From NCBI GenBank assembly GCA_031761405.1, contig JASEVX010000011.1, forward strand, positions 16,241,609-16,305,608: a stretch of DNA of 64,000 nucleotides, in the 5' to 3' direction. Shown here one piece after another: positions 28,701-43,700 of this stretch (position 1 is its first letter; each line of letters opens with the position of its first letter). The DNA is from Serripes groenlandicus (taxonomy: Eukaryota > Mollusca > Bivalvia > Cardiida > Cardiidae). A program made the translations under genes and the position numbers. The notes beneath the pieces were generated by a model. The model saw only the letters and a list, made by a program, of their open reading frames with translations. It was not told the origin of the DNA and did no database searches.

Positions 28701-31700
28701 AATCCCTAAGTGCCTACCATGCTACGCAGGTGACACAACAAATGGCCTCAAAATTGTCGCTTTTTTCTGAAATCATGGTGTGTTCAAAATTCTTTAAAAT
28801 CGCATTAGATGAGTTGTGTGACATTGAAAGTTTATGTGTCACTGAAAGGCCCTGACTAATTATTAAGGATTTTAATTAATGTTTTCATGCATTATTCGTG
28901 GATGGAAAAGTGCCTAATTGTCTTAAATAAAAGTGTAGGTAGATCAATACCACCGAAATAGTTGTTGTCGAAAACTTTCTTTAAGTGAACTTATTATGGA
29001 AAATTTTAGAAGATTAGAAATTAAAAATATATACATTGTTCTTGGGATTAGGCCTATTTTTTTTTTATTGTGCCTAATTTGCAAACCCTTAATTTTTAGA
29101 TCAAGTTTTGATAAACTTTTGATGGGAGATTTGTCAATGTGGTAGATTTTTTGTTTACATTTTGGTGTCTGTGGGGATGAATTTTTGAAAACATCAAATT
29201 CACAATAACAGACAACTGATTGAACAATTCTGAGGTAAAGTGGACTGTAAATTACTAGGAAACATCTGGGCAGAGATCTTAAATAATAACACAAATATGA
29301 TATTGTAGGTATGAATTGTGCTAGTTTTACAAAACTTAATTTTGTTTTATCCTTTAGTTTGAAGGTACTATGGGCATGCTTACCAACCTTTTCTCATTCT
29401 CAAGGGGTCGAGTGGTTAGCGTCGGGGATTTCGAAACCGGGTGTCCCGGGTTCGATCCCCAGTCGCGGCACTACGGGCATGGTGGAGTGCCCTTGGGCAC
29501 ATTTTCTAGCCTAGTACTGGTTTGTTTACCCAGGGATCATGAATAATTAAATTTAATTGCGCACTAAATGACCTTAGCTGTCGATGCGCCATAAAACAAT
29601 ATACATTCATTCATTCTCAAGGGGGAGTTTCATGATCTCAAAGTGGGAGATTGGGGTTTGAAGGGGGAGATTTTCACTGGATGAATTTAACAGTAGAAAT
29701 GTTCACGATAGAACGGAATTTAGATAACTATGCAGGAGACAATACTTTTTGAGAATGTTTTTCCATTTAACAGAATATTTTCAACAGTATGTTAGCATTT
29801 AAATATTATTTTGGCATGTTTTCAAATTCATGCATTGATATTAAAGCGACGGATATCCAGATACCCAACTGTCGAAAAAAAAAAAAAATCCAATTTTAAG
29901 AAAATAAGTGTTATTTTTGTATTTGGGGCATTAAAATATGATAACTGACATATTACATACCCCTATAATCGGTGAGATTTTCTTGTTTTCGATACTTTTT
30001 CCATCGCAAATTCTACCCTGTCAGTAACGGGGCAAGTATTTTTAAATTTAGGAAACCCCTTCATCGGGACAATTGAAAACGACTCAAGTTCACTTTATTG
30101 ATAAAAAACGATACATTTTCTACCCTGGTTTTACTTGGATAACATAAAGAATAACATTTAGGGTGAATTCGATTTGTTTTTTTTTTTTTTTTTTTTTTTT
30201 TTCCGTGCCATCTGGATTTTAGTCGCTTTAAAAAAAAAAACTTTAAATTGTGGTTATCTAGAAAATCAAGCAAGTTGTCTGTAAATGTGTCAATGACTTT
30301 TCATATTGCATCCAAGAAAGAAAAATCTTAACTGCATTTAAATTAGACCTACTTTTGAATGAAATACTGAGTACCAATGGAATCTTTGTTAATCTAATGA
30401 CACAGGGAGAAATCATTTGGTTGACAGACACACATTGTTTTGAACTTGTTGAAAGAAAGGGCCTTAAATTAGTGACAATTTGTTAGAAGTGGATGTTACA
30501 AAATGGTTGTAGTTATTTTCAGTACATTCATATCTTCATGATTTAAAAAAAAAAAAAGTATTTTTTTTTCTTTTTTTTTAAATTTTTACCTCACGATCGT
30601 GGGGGTGGGGTTACCCTATTCAAATCGTGAGACTCATAATTGAATCTGGAGGGTCGGTAAGCATGTATGGGCCGTCGTATGAAAGCTAGGATTGGTAGGA
30701 AGTGAAAGTATAAATGGAAGATATTAACTGGTGGTCCCATGATATAGCTTCATTCAGTGGAAAGACTCGGAGGCGTTTGTAATCAAAAGGAGCAGAAATG
30801 AAAACTCTTTTCAAATTGAATTAGTGAAATGTGTTTGTATAAAGTGCTTAAATTAATAAGATCAGCTCCATATAAATTTATGTCAGGGAAGTGTTTGTGT
30901 ATATTCCGAGTGTCTGGAATGTGTATGTGTCAAATTTGACATCTGGTATACCACTTAGGCATCTAGAAACTTAAAATATCAAATTAATCCCTAACCCTCC
31001 ATACCATGACACTTGCATTTAGTGTTGAAATTCCTTTATCCCTAAATTATTTAGGGATAAAGGAATTCCAATAGGGGTGACTATTGAGCCCAAAAATCAC
31101 TATTGCGATAGTATTGATATTCAGAAAGTACTATTGCAATACTATTACTTTTATTGTAATGTTCAAATATGTATACTTAAGTCTAATTACAATGAAATAA
31201 AAGTATCTAAAAGAGAACTGTATTGTTTTTTTTTAAGAAAAGTCACATAGCTGTTCACAGAGCATACTGTCATGAAGATGAACTGTCCGTTTTGCCAGTG
31301 TACGAGCAGACGGCAATTTTCTGTTTTTCTTTCATAACTTCAAACTTTTTCCACTTATATGCCTTCTGCCATTTGGGGTAGAAAAGCACGCTTTCTTTTA
31401 ATTATGTATGGGGTTTTTCGCATTTATAGTGACATTTGATTCATTTTTAGGAGACGTTCGTTGCGTCTCCGTTGATTTAGATGTGAAAACAAATTTGAAA
31501 AGGTTAGACATTTTGCGATCCTCTGGAAGATAAATAGTCGTAAACCGGATGTCGTAAACAAATTTACAGGATGTCATAAAAAGAAAATTGAAACTTTTAA
31601 TATTCACACTACAGTGACTGTTTATGAATATGATGTGATGCATAAATTTACAACTAATGTGTGTAAGTTTTATGTCTTTTAAACACCGCTTATGATTTCA

Positions 31701-34700
31701 TAAAGGGAACTCATCAACTCATAATTATTGTACAGCAATCAGTGTTATAAATAGCTCCATTGGGAATAACCCGTAAGTGTGCATATTCTATGTATATATA
31801 TCCGGTTTATAGAATTGATTTGTTTACTGCTCTCTATCGCAAATTCTACAGCTTAAACTCGACATGTTTTGATTTAATATTGACACGATAACATGTGGTA
31901 TTTGTCTCCAAATAGATTTCTGAATGCCACTTGCTCGATCGGACAACTGTCGACAACTTGTCGATCCCTGCCTTTGTGCATGTACATGAACTATCGAAAC
32001 TATCGATAGTTCAAAACACTATTGCCGCTAGTTATAGATATTCAGTTTTACAATCAATGTAGTACTATCGTCCTCGTCACCATTGCAATATATCGATAGT
32101 TCGATCTATCGTTACAGCCCTAAATTCCAACACTAAATTTTTGCTAGTAAATAGGGATAGATCCAAATTAATATAATGTGTTATTGTTGATTCAGTAATG
32201 GGATCTTTGTAAAATATAAATCATAAAAGCATTTTGATTAGTTTCACCTTTTCATACATGTATATAACATGTACAGTACATAACTTTGAAAACATACAGG
32301 CGAATAGAAATATGAATTGTTCACATTATTCATTCATTGTGTCATTTATTTCATTGCAACAATATTTTCAATTTAAGTTTGCCACTGATGTGTCTGCATG
32401 TGTTATTAACAATTCAAGATATATGTCATTGACGGTTTGAGATAAGAAAATGATACATCATGTTTGCTGTTTTTATTTACCCTCGCCGTGCAGAATGAAC
32501 TATTAGGCAGCCAGACAAAGTTAGATGCAAGGGAGTACGGGTGCGATACCCTAGTTCTTTCCGAAAAGACGCCTTGGTTCTTTTACGTGCCCGGTGTATA
32601 GCACCAATACATGCGAGGTTATCTTTCCTGGAAAGGACCAGTACTTGACCTCTAGTTGAGTGGGAAAAGCTTAAAAGCACCTCTTAAATTTCAAGAACCC
32701 GGACCAGAATTTGAACCCCAGGCCTCTGGATTGACACAGTCAAGTGTGTTAACCGCTGGACTATCCCGCCACTCTTTAATGATACATGGTCTGTTCGTTG
32801 TTGCCGTTGTTTACCCTCGCGATCGGCATTAATGCCATTTCGTAATACATGGTTTAACCCTTTCCCACATACATGTATATACTCGAAGAATGACTACAAA
32901 CAAAGCTTTTGAAAATATGCAAACCGTTGCTCATTAATCATTTGCAAACTGTTAAAACAACCATTATCAGTTGATTGAAAACGTAACCAAATTACTATCT
33001 AAAATACCGACTTATTATGAAAATGGTCGACTTACAACATAGTTAATTGTAATTAGTCAGTGTTTGTTTTGTTTTTCTTCCAAACAACACAACCTATTAT
33101 AAAATATAATCTCCATTTCATTGAAGAGCGAGTCTTAAATTGAATTAGATGCAATTTTAACACCCCACGTTTATTTAAGTAATCTCAGTGTTAACAGACT
33201 ATAGTATATACTAGTGTTTAGATGCAGGTCAGGTTATAAATGCTGAACAATTGTAATGTCACATGTAGTAGCAGTACAGTTTTGGTTGAAATGCTGAGTC
33301 ACAAAAAGTTTGGCAATTTTCTTAAATTGACACTAAATGTTTTGATCATGATTTTGAATCCTTAGTATTGTTGTATGTTGGAAAAGGTTAATTACTATAC
33401 GTTCATTAACCCTTTCCCCCAAACAATACATTTGCAGCAGATGATTTTTTTTAAAAAAAAATGCAATTTCAAATATGAAAATGATCTACTTATGAATGTT
33501 TTATTTTTAATACTTGAAAGCATTGTGACAAAGGGAGATATTGCTCATATTGAACAATACATGTATCACCTTTCGCCGCAATGTTTTCAAAAGATGTATG
33601 TGGGAAAAGGTTAAGAAATTCAGAATTAAATCACCATGGTGAGCGCCCTAGGCCTGTTACTGGCTCTAGCTAAACTTAAATGGAGAATCTTTTCCAGCAT
33701 TTAACACCTTTCCGGATTCAAATATTTTTTACCACATTCACATTATATGCAGACTACCTTTGAAAACATGGTGCGAAAGCAAAAAAAATGTTATTCTTTA
33801 TTAAGCTATTCCTAAATAGGGCCATCTTAGGTAACATTCCTGTTTAAGTTGTGACGAAATTAGCCCCAAGTAGAATAGGAGAAGATTTAATGAAATTATA
33901 GACCCTGCATAATAATAGCTCATGTGAGGTAAAAATTGCTCTTTTTATTTTAAGACTTTATTTTGAAAAGTAAATCTGCTTCAAATGCATCTAAAGTTAC
34001 ATCAGGAAAGATATAAATAACCAAATGAAGATGAGAATCACTTCCCTTTTCTAACCATAATCCATAATGCACTTGAAATATGAGCCTGTCCGTTCGAAAA
34101 AGTAACAGTTGACATTTAGATCAGCCTGTCTATCTGCTCAGTCTTATCATAACCATAATGCACTTGAAATATGAGCCTGTCCGTTCGAAAAAGTAACAGT
34201 TGACATTTAGATCAGCCTGTCTATCTGCTCAGTCTTATCATAATCTACACAAACAGAGAGGCTTTTGTAAGTTAGCATGAGAACATTGTTGATCTTCCTC
34301 AGACTTTGGAGTCAGTATTTAAGCAGAGTTAGCATATCAATTATATCCAGATTAGTTTATGATCTGAGTAATAGGTTTCACCCTTTCCCTGCCGCACCGT
34401 CTTCATTGGCAAAATTAGTAAAAATTAAGTCAATGATCGAGTTGTAATCATTTGTTGACTGCTCAATTAGTTGTCTGAATTTGAGTTTGTCGACTAACGC
34501 AAAACGTGTTTATAAAAATGGTAATAATCTGTCGAAAACGAAAGTGACAGTAACGGGACTTGGTTATCAACTTCGCTTCAGATGATTTAATAATATTTAA
34601 GTTTTGAAGCAAAAGATATTTTAATAAGGAATATGAATTTTCGCAAATTTCATAAGTCTAAAAAACGGGAAGATTTTCAAAATAACAGTCACATTTATGG

Positions 34701-37700
34701 AACTTAGTATGTGATGGTGTCTTATGATAATAAACACAAATATAAATTTGTAACAGTTCTAGAGATATTAAAGGAAATGTGAATTTTTGAACTTTTTTTA
34801 GTCTAAAAAGGGGCACATATCATGTTCAGGTGATTATTTCTACCAAGTTTGGTATCAATATCTTATACGGTGTAGGAGCAATAGGCCGGACAACAATTTT
34901 TAAGTCTAAAAAGAGGCATAACTCTGGGAAATAGATAAGAAGTTACCTCCTTTTTGAGCACACACAATATCATGTGCTGGTGATTATTTCTACCAAGTTT
35001 GGCATCAATATCTTAAACGGTGTAGGAGGAGTAGGCCGGACAAAATTGGACGGACAACGCCTCGCCATAATACATCCAGTTTTTTTCAAAACGGGAGAAT
35101 AAAAATTGGTGGATTGTAACCAAATATAACTTTACCTGTATTTTACAATTTTTGAATCTACCAAGAGGATCATGTCAGTGTTCAACACTAATGGCAAGTC
35201 TGGGAGCCAAAGACTCTTAAAAATTGGGCCTTGACACTACTAAGATAAAACAGTTGGTAAAACGTCACAACTACTATCTTTTTGGGTTTAAATTGTTACA
35301 CATGTTTCAATAATTAGTAACAATATTTAGTGCAAATAATGCATGCTATTAAATGGAGATAAATGGACTGAAATTTTTGCTTTCCGTTAGTTTTCAGTTA
35401 ATGCTATCCGGCAAGGTATGACAGTAGCTTAACCCATTACTTCACACAGATGACATTTGACGCATGCTGTTGCAGACGACTTTTGAAAACATTGCAATAT
35501 TTTCAAATCTTTATCAATATAATTCTTTCAGTTTTCTAGATTGGTGAAATTGTTCTCGACCTATGAAAAGTCATGTGAAGTAATGGGTTAAGCTGTCCAT
35601 GGATATAGAATGATGTAACCAAAAAGATGTGGTATAATGCCATTGGTTTTCATGCATATTCTGGTTTGTTTTGATAGAATGTTCTGGTCAACAATTTATT
35701 CATTTATACCACTCTTAAAAGGTAAACCGTAATAAGCTTATCAATGTGTAAGTTAATGTAATGCAAGTGGGTCTTTAACACAAGTTATCATTAATTCACT
35801 AAATATTGACCCTTACCAATTTATGTAACTGTGCACTCACTTCTGACATTAATTCCATCATTTTTTAAATACCCTTGATGACCTTTGATCATTATCAAGT
35901 ATTTTGTCAATATCTTTTTATCATCATACAATATGCATAAACTTTTTTGGTATCATTAGTCTCTTAGATGGCTCCAATGACCTTGACTTCCAATTTCTGA
36001 CCCCAAATATCAATAGTCTTCTCATCACAAACAAGAGCGCCAGATGTCACAAAATACGCCCGTCCTGTTTTTTTGAGATCAAGTATAGTGGTAATTGGTT
36101 GTATGTCAGCCAAACTTAGAGAGCGGAAACTGTTAGTACAGTTTTGGCCATTTCGAGGGATATAATTGTGTAGTGACTAAGATAACGTTTCAAGTTATCA
36201 AACCTGACCAAGATATTCTGCCCATCAACATATTGTCTAAATTTGGTGATGATCGGATAAAGGCTTCACAAGTTATTTAGCTGACAAGACCAATTTTAAT
36301 AGGTAATTTCTATAACTAAAGGGCAATAACTCTCTATCGACTGGAACAATATGGCTAGTTATCGAACTTGTCCAAGATATTACGCCAATACACATTCTGA
36401 CCAAATTTGGTGATTTGGCTTCTATAGTTATTGAGCTGACAACATACTGGACGCCGCCCGCCCATACGCCGCAGGTAAAACTATAATACGATCCGTTTTT
36501 TCAAAACGCGTATAAAAATAAGTATGCCAAGGTTTGTCATCCTCAGTGGTAAACTTATCTCTGCATCCTGCCCACAAGTTGTAATAGATGATGCAAGTAA
36601 TCTTCAACCTTGACCTCCGACTATGATAGGGCACATCTTCTCATAATAGCATGCCCTTAAACATTGTGACTAACCTTGGTGAACATTGCACTGAAGGATG
36701 ATTACTGAATTAACCCTTTCCAACAATTGAACATGCAACAAATTTGCAGCAGATGACTTTGAAAACATCTAGGAAATATTGGGGAAAATTCCTAAAAGGG
36801 AAAGTTTAATTATTAAAAAGAGTTGGAAACATTTTGGCAAAAAGGAGAAATAGTTATGAGCAACATCTACTTTTGTCATAATGTTTTCAATAGTCATCTA
36901 CTGAAGAGGCGTCATAAAGCGTCTATATGTGAGAAAGGGTTAAATTGAAGAGCAAACAAGGTAAGTTTATGTAATATATCAATAATTATGCGGTCATAAT
37001 TTCAGAGTGTCTGGGAGGAAATCAGATGAGGCCAAGATATTCGAAGTAGAGTCGTTGTGTAACCTGTCCGTTTAGTAAACGAAAAAAATTGGCTGCTTTG
37101 TAATCAAACCGTTTCGTACCCAGAAAACATTCGGCTGTTTTGTAAATGAAACTGTTTTGTACCCAAAAATTAATGGTCTGTTTTTTACCCGAAAAAAAAT
37201 TGGTGGTTTCATACCAGAAATAAAATCAGTTCTTGCGTATAAAACCAACATCGGCTGTTTCGTACCCGAAAATATATGGGCTGTTTCGTAACCAAAAATT
37301 GTAATTGAAAATTTGGATGGCAGCATGTTATTAAAAATTAAACTGTTATACATTTGTAATGATAAATGGTATGTTGTATCTAGAGGACGCTCAATCAGGT
37401 CTCCTTTGTGAATTCATGTCCAATTTTGAAGATCAAGATTAACTTCCACACACCTGTATACTAATATTAGTCCTCATAATGACAACATAATCCACAAAGT
37501 TAAAAAAAAAATGTAAGAAACTGATAATCATGTCTTATTCAATCAAGCCCTTAAACCGATAAAGTAACCATTTGGGAATAAACACAGCGAAAATACAACT
37601 ACAGTACAACTACAACTCATTTCATATTCGTCACACTATATTTTTTTCATTTTAATAAAATATCCAAAAAAAGTTCATCCTTCTCAATTATGTTTGCGAA

Positions 37701-40700
37701 ACTCTTGATAACCCTTTCCCTCATACGACAATTCTGCAGCAGACGACTTTGAACGTATTTTGTCAAAACATAGAAAATCTCCATAATTGAATGGATAACC
37801 TATGACAAAAAGTGGAAAACATTGTGGCAAAAGGAGAAATTGCACGTTTTGTGCAATTTCTTCTTTTGTCACTATGTTTTCAAAAAGCTGTCTGCTGCAG
37901 AGCCTGAGAGGTGTCAGAAAGCGTCTTTATGAGGGAAAGGGATAAATGGTTGGAGAAAGGGGCATATTAGGAGCTCAATTAGATATTGGTTACGAAACGC
38001 CCAATACTTTTTCAGTACGAAACATCCAATTTGTTATTGGGTACTAAACAGCCAATTCATTTTTGGGTACAAAACGTCCAATACAGTTCCGGGTACGAAA
38101 CAGCCGACTTATTTTCGGGTACGAAACAGCCAATTTATTTTCGGGTACAAAACAGTATCAGTTACTAAACAGCCACCATTTTTTTTCTGTTACGAAACGT
38201 CTGGACCCCAGATATTCTCCCCCTAAACATATAACTGGGGTTATGTTTAGCCAGAAGAGCATAGTTATAAGAAACAAAATGACAAAGTTTGGTGAAAATG
38301 AATATGAATTGAGAGTGGGAAGAGAGCCTACAAGCAGCACCAAAATACCTGCTCTCACATGGCAAGTGTTCACATAATACAGAGCATTAGTGTTTACAAA
38401 GTAAAGATCTTGATTGGATACCATATTCAACCAAGAAGCACACAGGAACAGATGGCACACATTATTTTTCCTCCTTCTGTTTTTCTTAACCAGTTGTAAG
38501 TCCAGATTATTTTATTATTTAGATGTTCCCTGAGCTCGTATTACATTTGGGTATGACAGATTTCTTATGAAAGGGACATCCAAATTTACTGTTTTATCAT
38601 GTAGTTTAATTCTGTATAATTTACAGTAACACAACAATTATAATTATCTTCCTCTTAAACCAATTTATGCGTGGATATATATATATAAGTCTATTATTTC
38701 AACCATTATCTGTTTCCTATAAGAAGCATACAAGAATATCTTATTAACCCTTTCCGACTTGTAGACACATCTGCAGCAGACGACTTTTGAAAACATTCTA
38801 TCTAAAGGGAAAATTGCTCAAAACAAGCAATTTCTCCTTTTGCCACAACGTTTTCAACTCTTTTCAGTAATAAAACCTTCATGTTCAGAGATTTTCAAAA
38901 AAGTATTCTTGATGTTTTCAAAGTCGTCTGCTGCAGCTAGGTGGTATGTGGGAAAGGGTTAAATGATGAATTACTTGTGTAACAAAAAATCTTATTGAAC
39001 TTACCTTTTACTTCAATGCTTCTTGTCAATTTGATAGCCTTTGAGAGAGGATATGATGTATTTTGATAGAAAATATCAACTCCCTCCACTGTATCTCGCA
39101 CGATACCATTTAAATCTTCATAATCATCAGGTCTTCTTGAGAATGGAAATGACTGCATGAAAGTGGTAACATTCAATTTTACACTCAAGGTAACATCAAG
39201 AATCTCAATGTTGCTGAAGATTGCCGCACCGTCTGAAAGCTGTTTTCTTAGGACATAGGAGTACATGGCTTTCTTCATCTTGACAAATTCTCCTCTCATG
39301 CGGATCTATTGAACAGAAATTGAGAAACTAAGCGCTATTTTATAACTTGTTTGTATAAGTTTGGGCTAATATTTATAATTGAGACATAACCATAAAGTTT
39401 ATGCGATTCTTCTAATGTTTAAAGATTGGTAGGAGAAAATAGAAACCTGAAGATAAACACGGACAATACCAATTTGAATTTTAAAAAGAAGAAAGATAGT
39501 GTATTGAAAGAAAATGTTCTAACTTCACGAAGTGCAATAAGTATCTCAACAATGATTCTGCTCGAATCGCATCTGTATTAGGTAAAACATTAATCCAATA
39601 AAAAACAAGATGCCCAAGAGGGCCAGTATCGCTCCATGGCCATTAGGCAACAATTAAATCTCCAAACAGCCCCGCCCCCTGATGGCCATGTTTTTTTACC
39701 AATCAACATGGCTTGAAGGAATCTGATAGAGGGTCACCCAAGGAACATTTCTACAAAATTATTTGAAAATTAGCTTAACACTTTCGGAGGAGAAGATTTT
39801 TTAAGTTTTCACTATAGCCATATTAGGCAAAATAACCCGCCCCCTGGTGACCATGTTTTTTGACCAATCAACATGGCTTGAAGGAATCTGATAGAGAGCC
39901 ATCCAAGGAACATTTCTACAAAATTAATTGAAAATTGGCCAAACTCTTTCGGAGGAGAAGATTTTTTAAGTTTTCACTATAGCCATATAAAGCAAAATAG
40001 CTCTGCCCCCTGGGGACCATGTCTTTTGACCAATCAACATGGCCTGAAGGAATCTGATAAAGAGTCATCAAAGGAACATTTCTTCAAAGTTATTTGAAAA
40101 TCTGCCTTACACTTTCGGATGAGAAGATTTTTTAAGTTTTCACTATAGCCATATAAGGCAAAATAGCCCTGCCTCCTGGCATCCATAGTCTCAACCCATC
40201 AACATGGCTTAAAGGAATCTGATAGAGGGTCACCCTAGGAACATTTCTACAAAATTACTTGAAAATCGGCCTGACAGTTTCGGAGGAGATTTTTTAAGTT
40301 TTCACTATAGCCATATAAGGCAAAATAGCCCCGCCCTCTGGCGGCCATGTTTTGTGACCAATCAACATGGCTTGAGGGAATCTGATAGAGGGTCTCCCAA
40401 GGCACATTTCTACAAAATTATTTGAAAATCTGCGTGACGCTTTTGGAGGAGAAGATTTTTTAAGTTTTTTCTATGGCCATATACGGCAAAATAGCCCCGC
40501 CCCCTGGCGGCCATGTTTTTCGACCAATCAACATGGCTTGAAGGAATCTGATAGAGGGTCATCCAAGGAACATTTCTACAAAATTATTTGAAAATCTGCC
40601 AACCAGTTTGGGAGAAGAAAAATTTTAAAGTTTGTTTTGTTTCGTTGCCATGGAAACTAGAATTAATTCCTCCATAATTTTTGGTTTAAAACAAAACATG

Positions 40701-43700
40701 TGTCTAAAAGGAATTGCATTTATTTTCGGATTAGCCGGATGACCAGCTTAAGGAACTACTTTTGGAATCTTTCTAGAAAAATATCAATTTTAGTCTGAAA
40801 TTTTAAATCATACACTTTCATCAACAATAACGTAATTAAAGTAGTTTCTGTGCGTCACAAGATGAAATGGAAATGAAAGGGAGGCATTTGCATAGAAATC
40901 ATGATCACTGAATTAAGCATGGTCAAACAATTTATCCTTAAAACACCGTTAAGTGCAGTCAAACTTGTATTAAGAGACCACCCAAGGGAAATGCTGTAAG
41001 TGGTCTCTTAAGACAGGTGGTCTCTTATTGAGGTACAAATTTATTTTACGTTTGTTGGGGTCTTATGTATACTACATTATACATGTATTGATATTAAAGA
41101 ATAAATAACAATAAACATTTTGTTGTTCTTCTAATTTTATATTTTATTTAAATATCAATCATATGATATTTATTTGCAAAAGTGTAAGTTGATAAATAAA
41201 ACATATAGACATTTAATCACAAACTTGATTGTTATTTATTATTTGATGTTTTTTTTTAACTAAAACATGAAAAGGATATGTACATGTATGTTCACTAGAA
41301 GAATAGAGCACTACTTCTAACTAAAAAAGTCACAGATCGTTTTCTGTCTCAAAGACTGTCCATCTAAAAACAAATTATTTAACGAGTCATTTAAAGACAT
41401 TGTCAGATTTAAAATGTTAAAGAGATCTGAAAGTCGGACCAAAATTGTCATAATTAATCCACAAACAATCCCAAAACTATCCACGGGGTGATTTAACACG
41501 GACAATAATTGACATTAAAGTGTATTAAATACAAACTGCTAAACCAGCAATTAGCGGCTTTTACCACTGTGATACATTGGCAGTATTTGAGAGTCATAAC
41601 AAAGACAATAATTGTAGCTAAAGTGTAATATATCTATAGGTCCTACCTATTTACGAAAAAAACCGCAAGATAATTATAAACAAAAATTAAAGAGCATACT
41701 TTGGCCATAAAAAAGGATTTATAAGTAATTGACTAGACAATAATAATGTTAATGTCATGTTTCTTGCATTATCAAAACATATTTGAAATTCGTATTGCTG
41801 TTGTCTATTATTTGAACAGAAAATAATAAAGTAAAGACTTTCAGAAAATCAAGGAATACATTTATAATGAACGAGGTTAAAACATGAGGGCCAAGATGAT
41901 CCTTAATCTATCACCTGCATTATGGTAAAGAAGCAAATAGATCAGCCCTTTTCTGATGCCACCTGGCGACTGCCTTTTTCAACCAGTCAATATGACAGAA
42001 ACAAATTATGTAAGGGGTCACATTTCTGCTAAACCCTTTCCCTATTAGAGACGGTTTCTGAGGCCTATGCAACAGACCATTTAGGAAAAGATTGTCGCCA
42101 CAAGAACAATTGCTTCTTATGAGAATTTATCCTTTTGCCACAACGTTTGATAAATAATTATACTTTGAATGAGTGAGTCAATAGCTCATGTATAGGAATT
42201 TGGGGTCTTTCATGTTGATACCACTTTTTTGCGGGAAACGACGTCGCTCCATTGACGTTACGGCAAAATGAGGTGTAACGGAAATGACGTCACGTCCTTC
42301 TTTGGCTACGATACAGTCAAAATTTAGTTTCGGGCATAGAAGGCTAATGCTGTCGTTTTTTTGACGAACGGGAAAACATATTTCTTACAGATTTCCATTT
42401 TTTTTTAACTTTTCGTACAAATGTTAATTCCCACATAACACAGCACTTTAATGATCTTAAATATCGATTTTAAAAAAAAAGTTAAAAAGACGACAATGAT
42501 TTTCAATCCGTGTTTTTCTGCTCATTTTATACATACCCAAAAAACCGATTTAAAAAAAAATGATTAAAAAGCCGACAATAATTTTCAATCTGTGTTTTAC
42601 GTCTGCTTTTTATACATATCCAAAATGGCGACCCCATGGATTTTTCCAGTTTCATTTCAGAAAGCTTCATGGGTTATTGAAAAAAAATCTCACATTTATG
42701 GGTTTTTTTCGTATTAAATACAATTAACTGCTAACACAGCAATTATCGTTTTTTCCCCACTGTAATACACGTCTGCAGAATTTGACCTCGGGTTATTTTA
42801 TATGTAACAACTTGCTCAATTATCATTTAAACATGTGTGGTTTACACGTGACAGTTGTGTTAGGATTATTTGACTGTTAGATTTAAGGTCGCTGAACCGT
42901 GGATTTTTATTAAAATGGGAAGTATTTAGTGTCCGTTGGTCGCAGACAGCAGGATCTCGCTTATTGCAGGTTAACTTATGACTAAAAAACATCGGGGGGA
43001 GTTAAATGTGGTCGCTTACACCAGGGGGGTCGGTTATACCAGCTGGTCGGTAGTACAGGTTTGACTGTACTGAAAAATCTTTTTTTTCATTGACCAATTT
43101 CAAATTCCCAGACAATTCTCTGACCTTGAAAACAAAATCACATTTCCCGAACCTTTCATGGTAGGTGGCAATCCTCTTAAATTTTGGCTCAGTAAAAAAA
43201 AAAAATGGAGAGAAAATCAAATCAAATCATGTAGGCTACAGTAAATCTTACATTTTCTTTATGCAGCATTTCAGTTCTAATTTCCTTGTGATAAAACGTG
43301 GAGGTATCCTTGGTCCAGGAAACCTGAATTTCACTGAAAAGGCAAGAATCAGCTCCTTGTGTTAGGTTGTCGCCATTTTTGTCTACCACCTGTATACTAA
43401 CTGAGAATGCCTCCTGAGCTATGACAGATGATGGTGGCTCTGATACAATCTTTACTTCACTTGCTCTAGCTGAAGACAAAACACATTCAGTCATTTAATC
43501 TAGATTTCAATATACATCACAATAAAACTAGATGTTTTTCGCTGACTTGCTAAGATTTCAACAATAAAGTTTTCCTCTTTATGGTTCAAAATAAAACTTG
43601 AGCACTAATAAAATGGTTAAAACTAAATGCCTGCTTTCTATGACAAGAGGGCCATTAGGCCCTGGATCACTCATCTAAGCATGTGCCCCTTAAAGTCTTT

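Noticed and set aside
28944..29294. 116-codon minus-strand open frame
   Set aside because: AT-driven composition (many K, I, L, S), no domain, and it overlaps no splice signals of the receptor gene.
29408..29480. tRNA gene with GGTTCGATCCC
   Set aside because: Head of a SINE with a 14 bp target duplication; no proper cloverleaf 3' half with acceptor pairing.
32477..32680. 67-codon minus-strand open frame
   Set aside because: Lies wholly within the family D SINE.
38063..38460. Overlapping open frames on both strands near the foldback arm (MGTKRPIQFRVRNSRLIFGY)
   Set aside because: The 26 bp repeat is free of stops in some frames; the protein text simply repeats with it.
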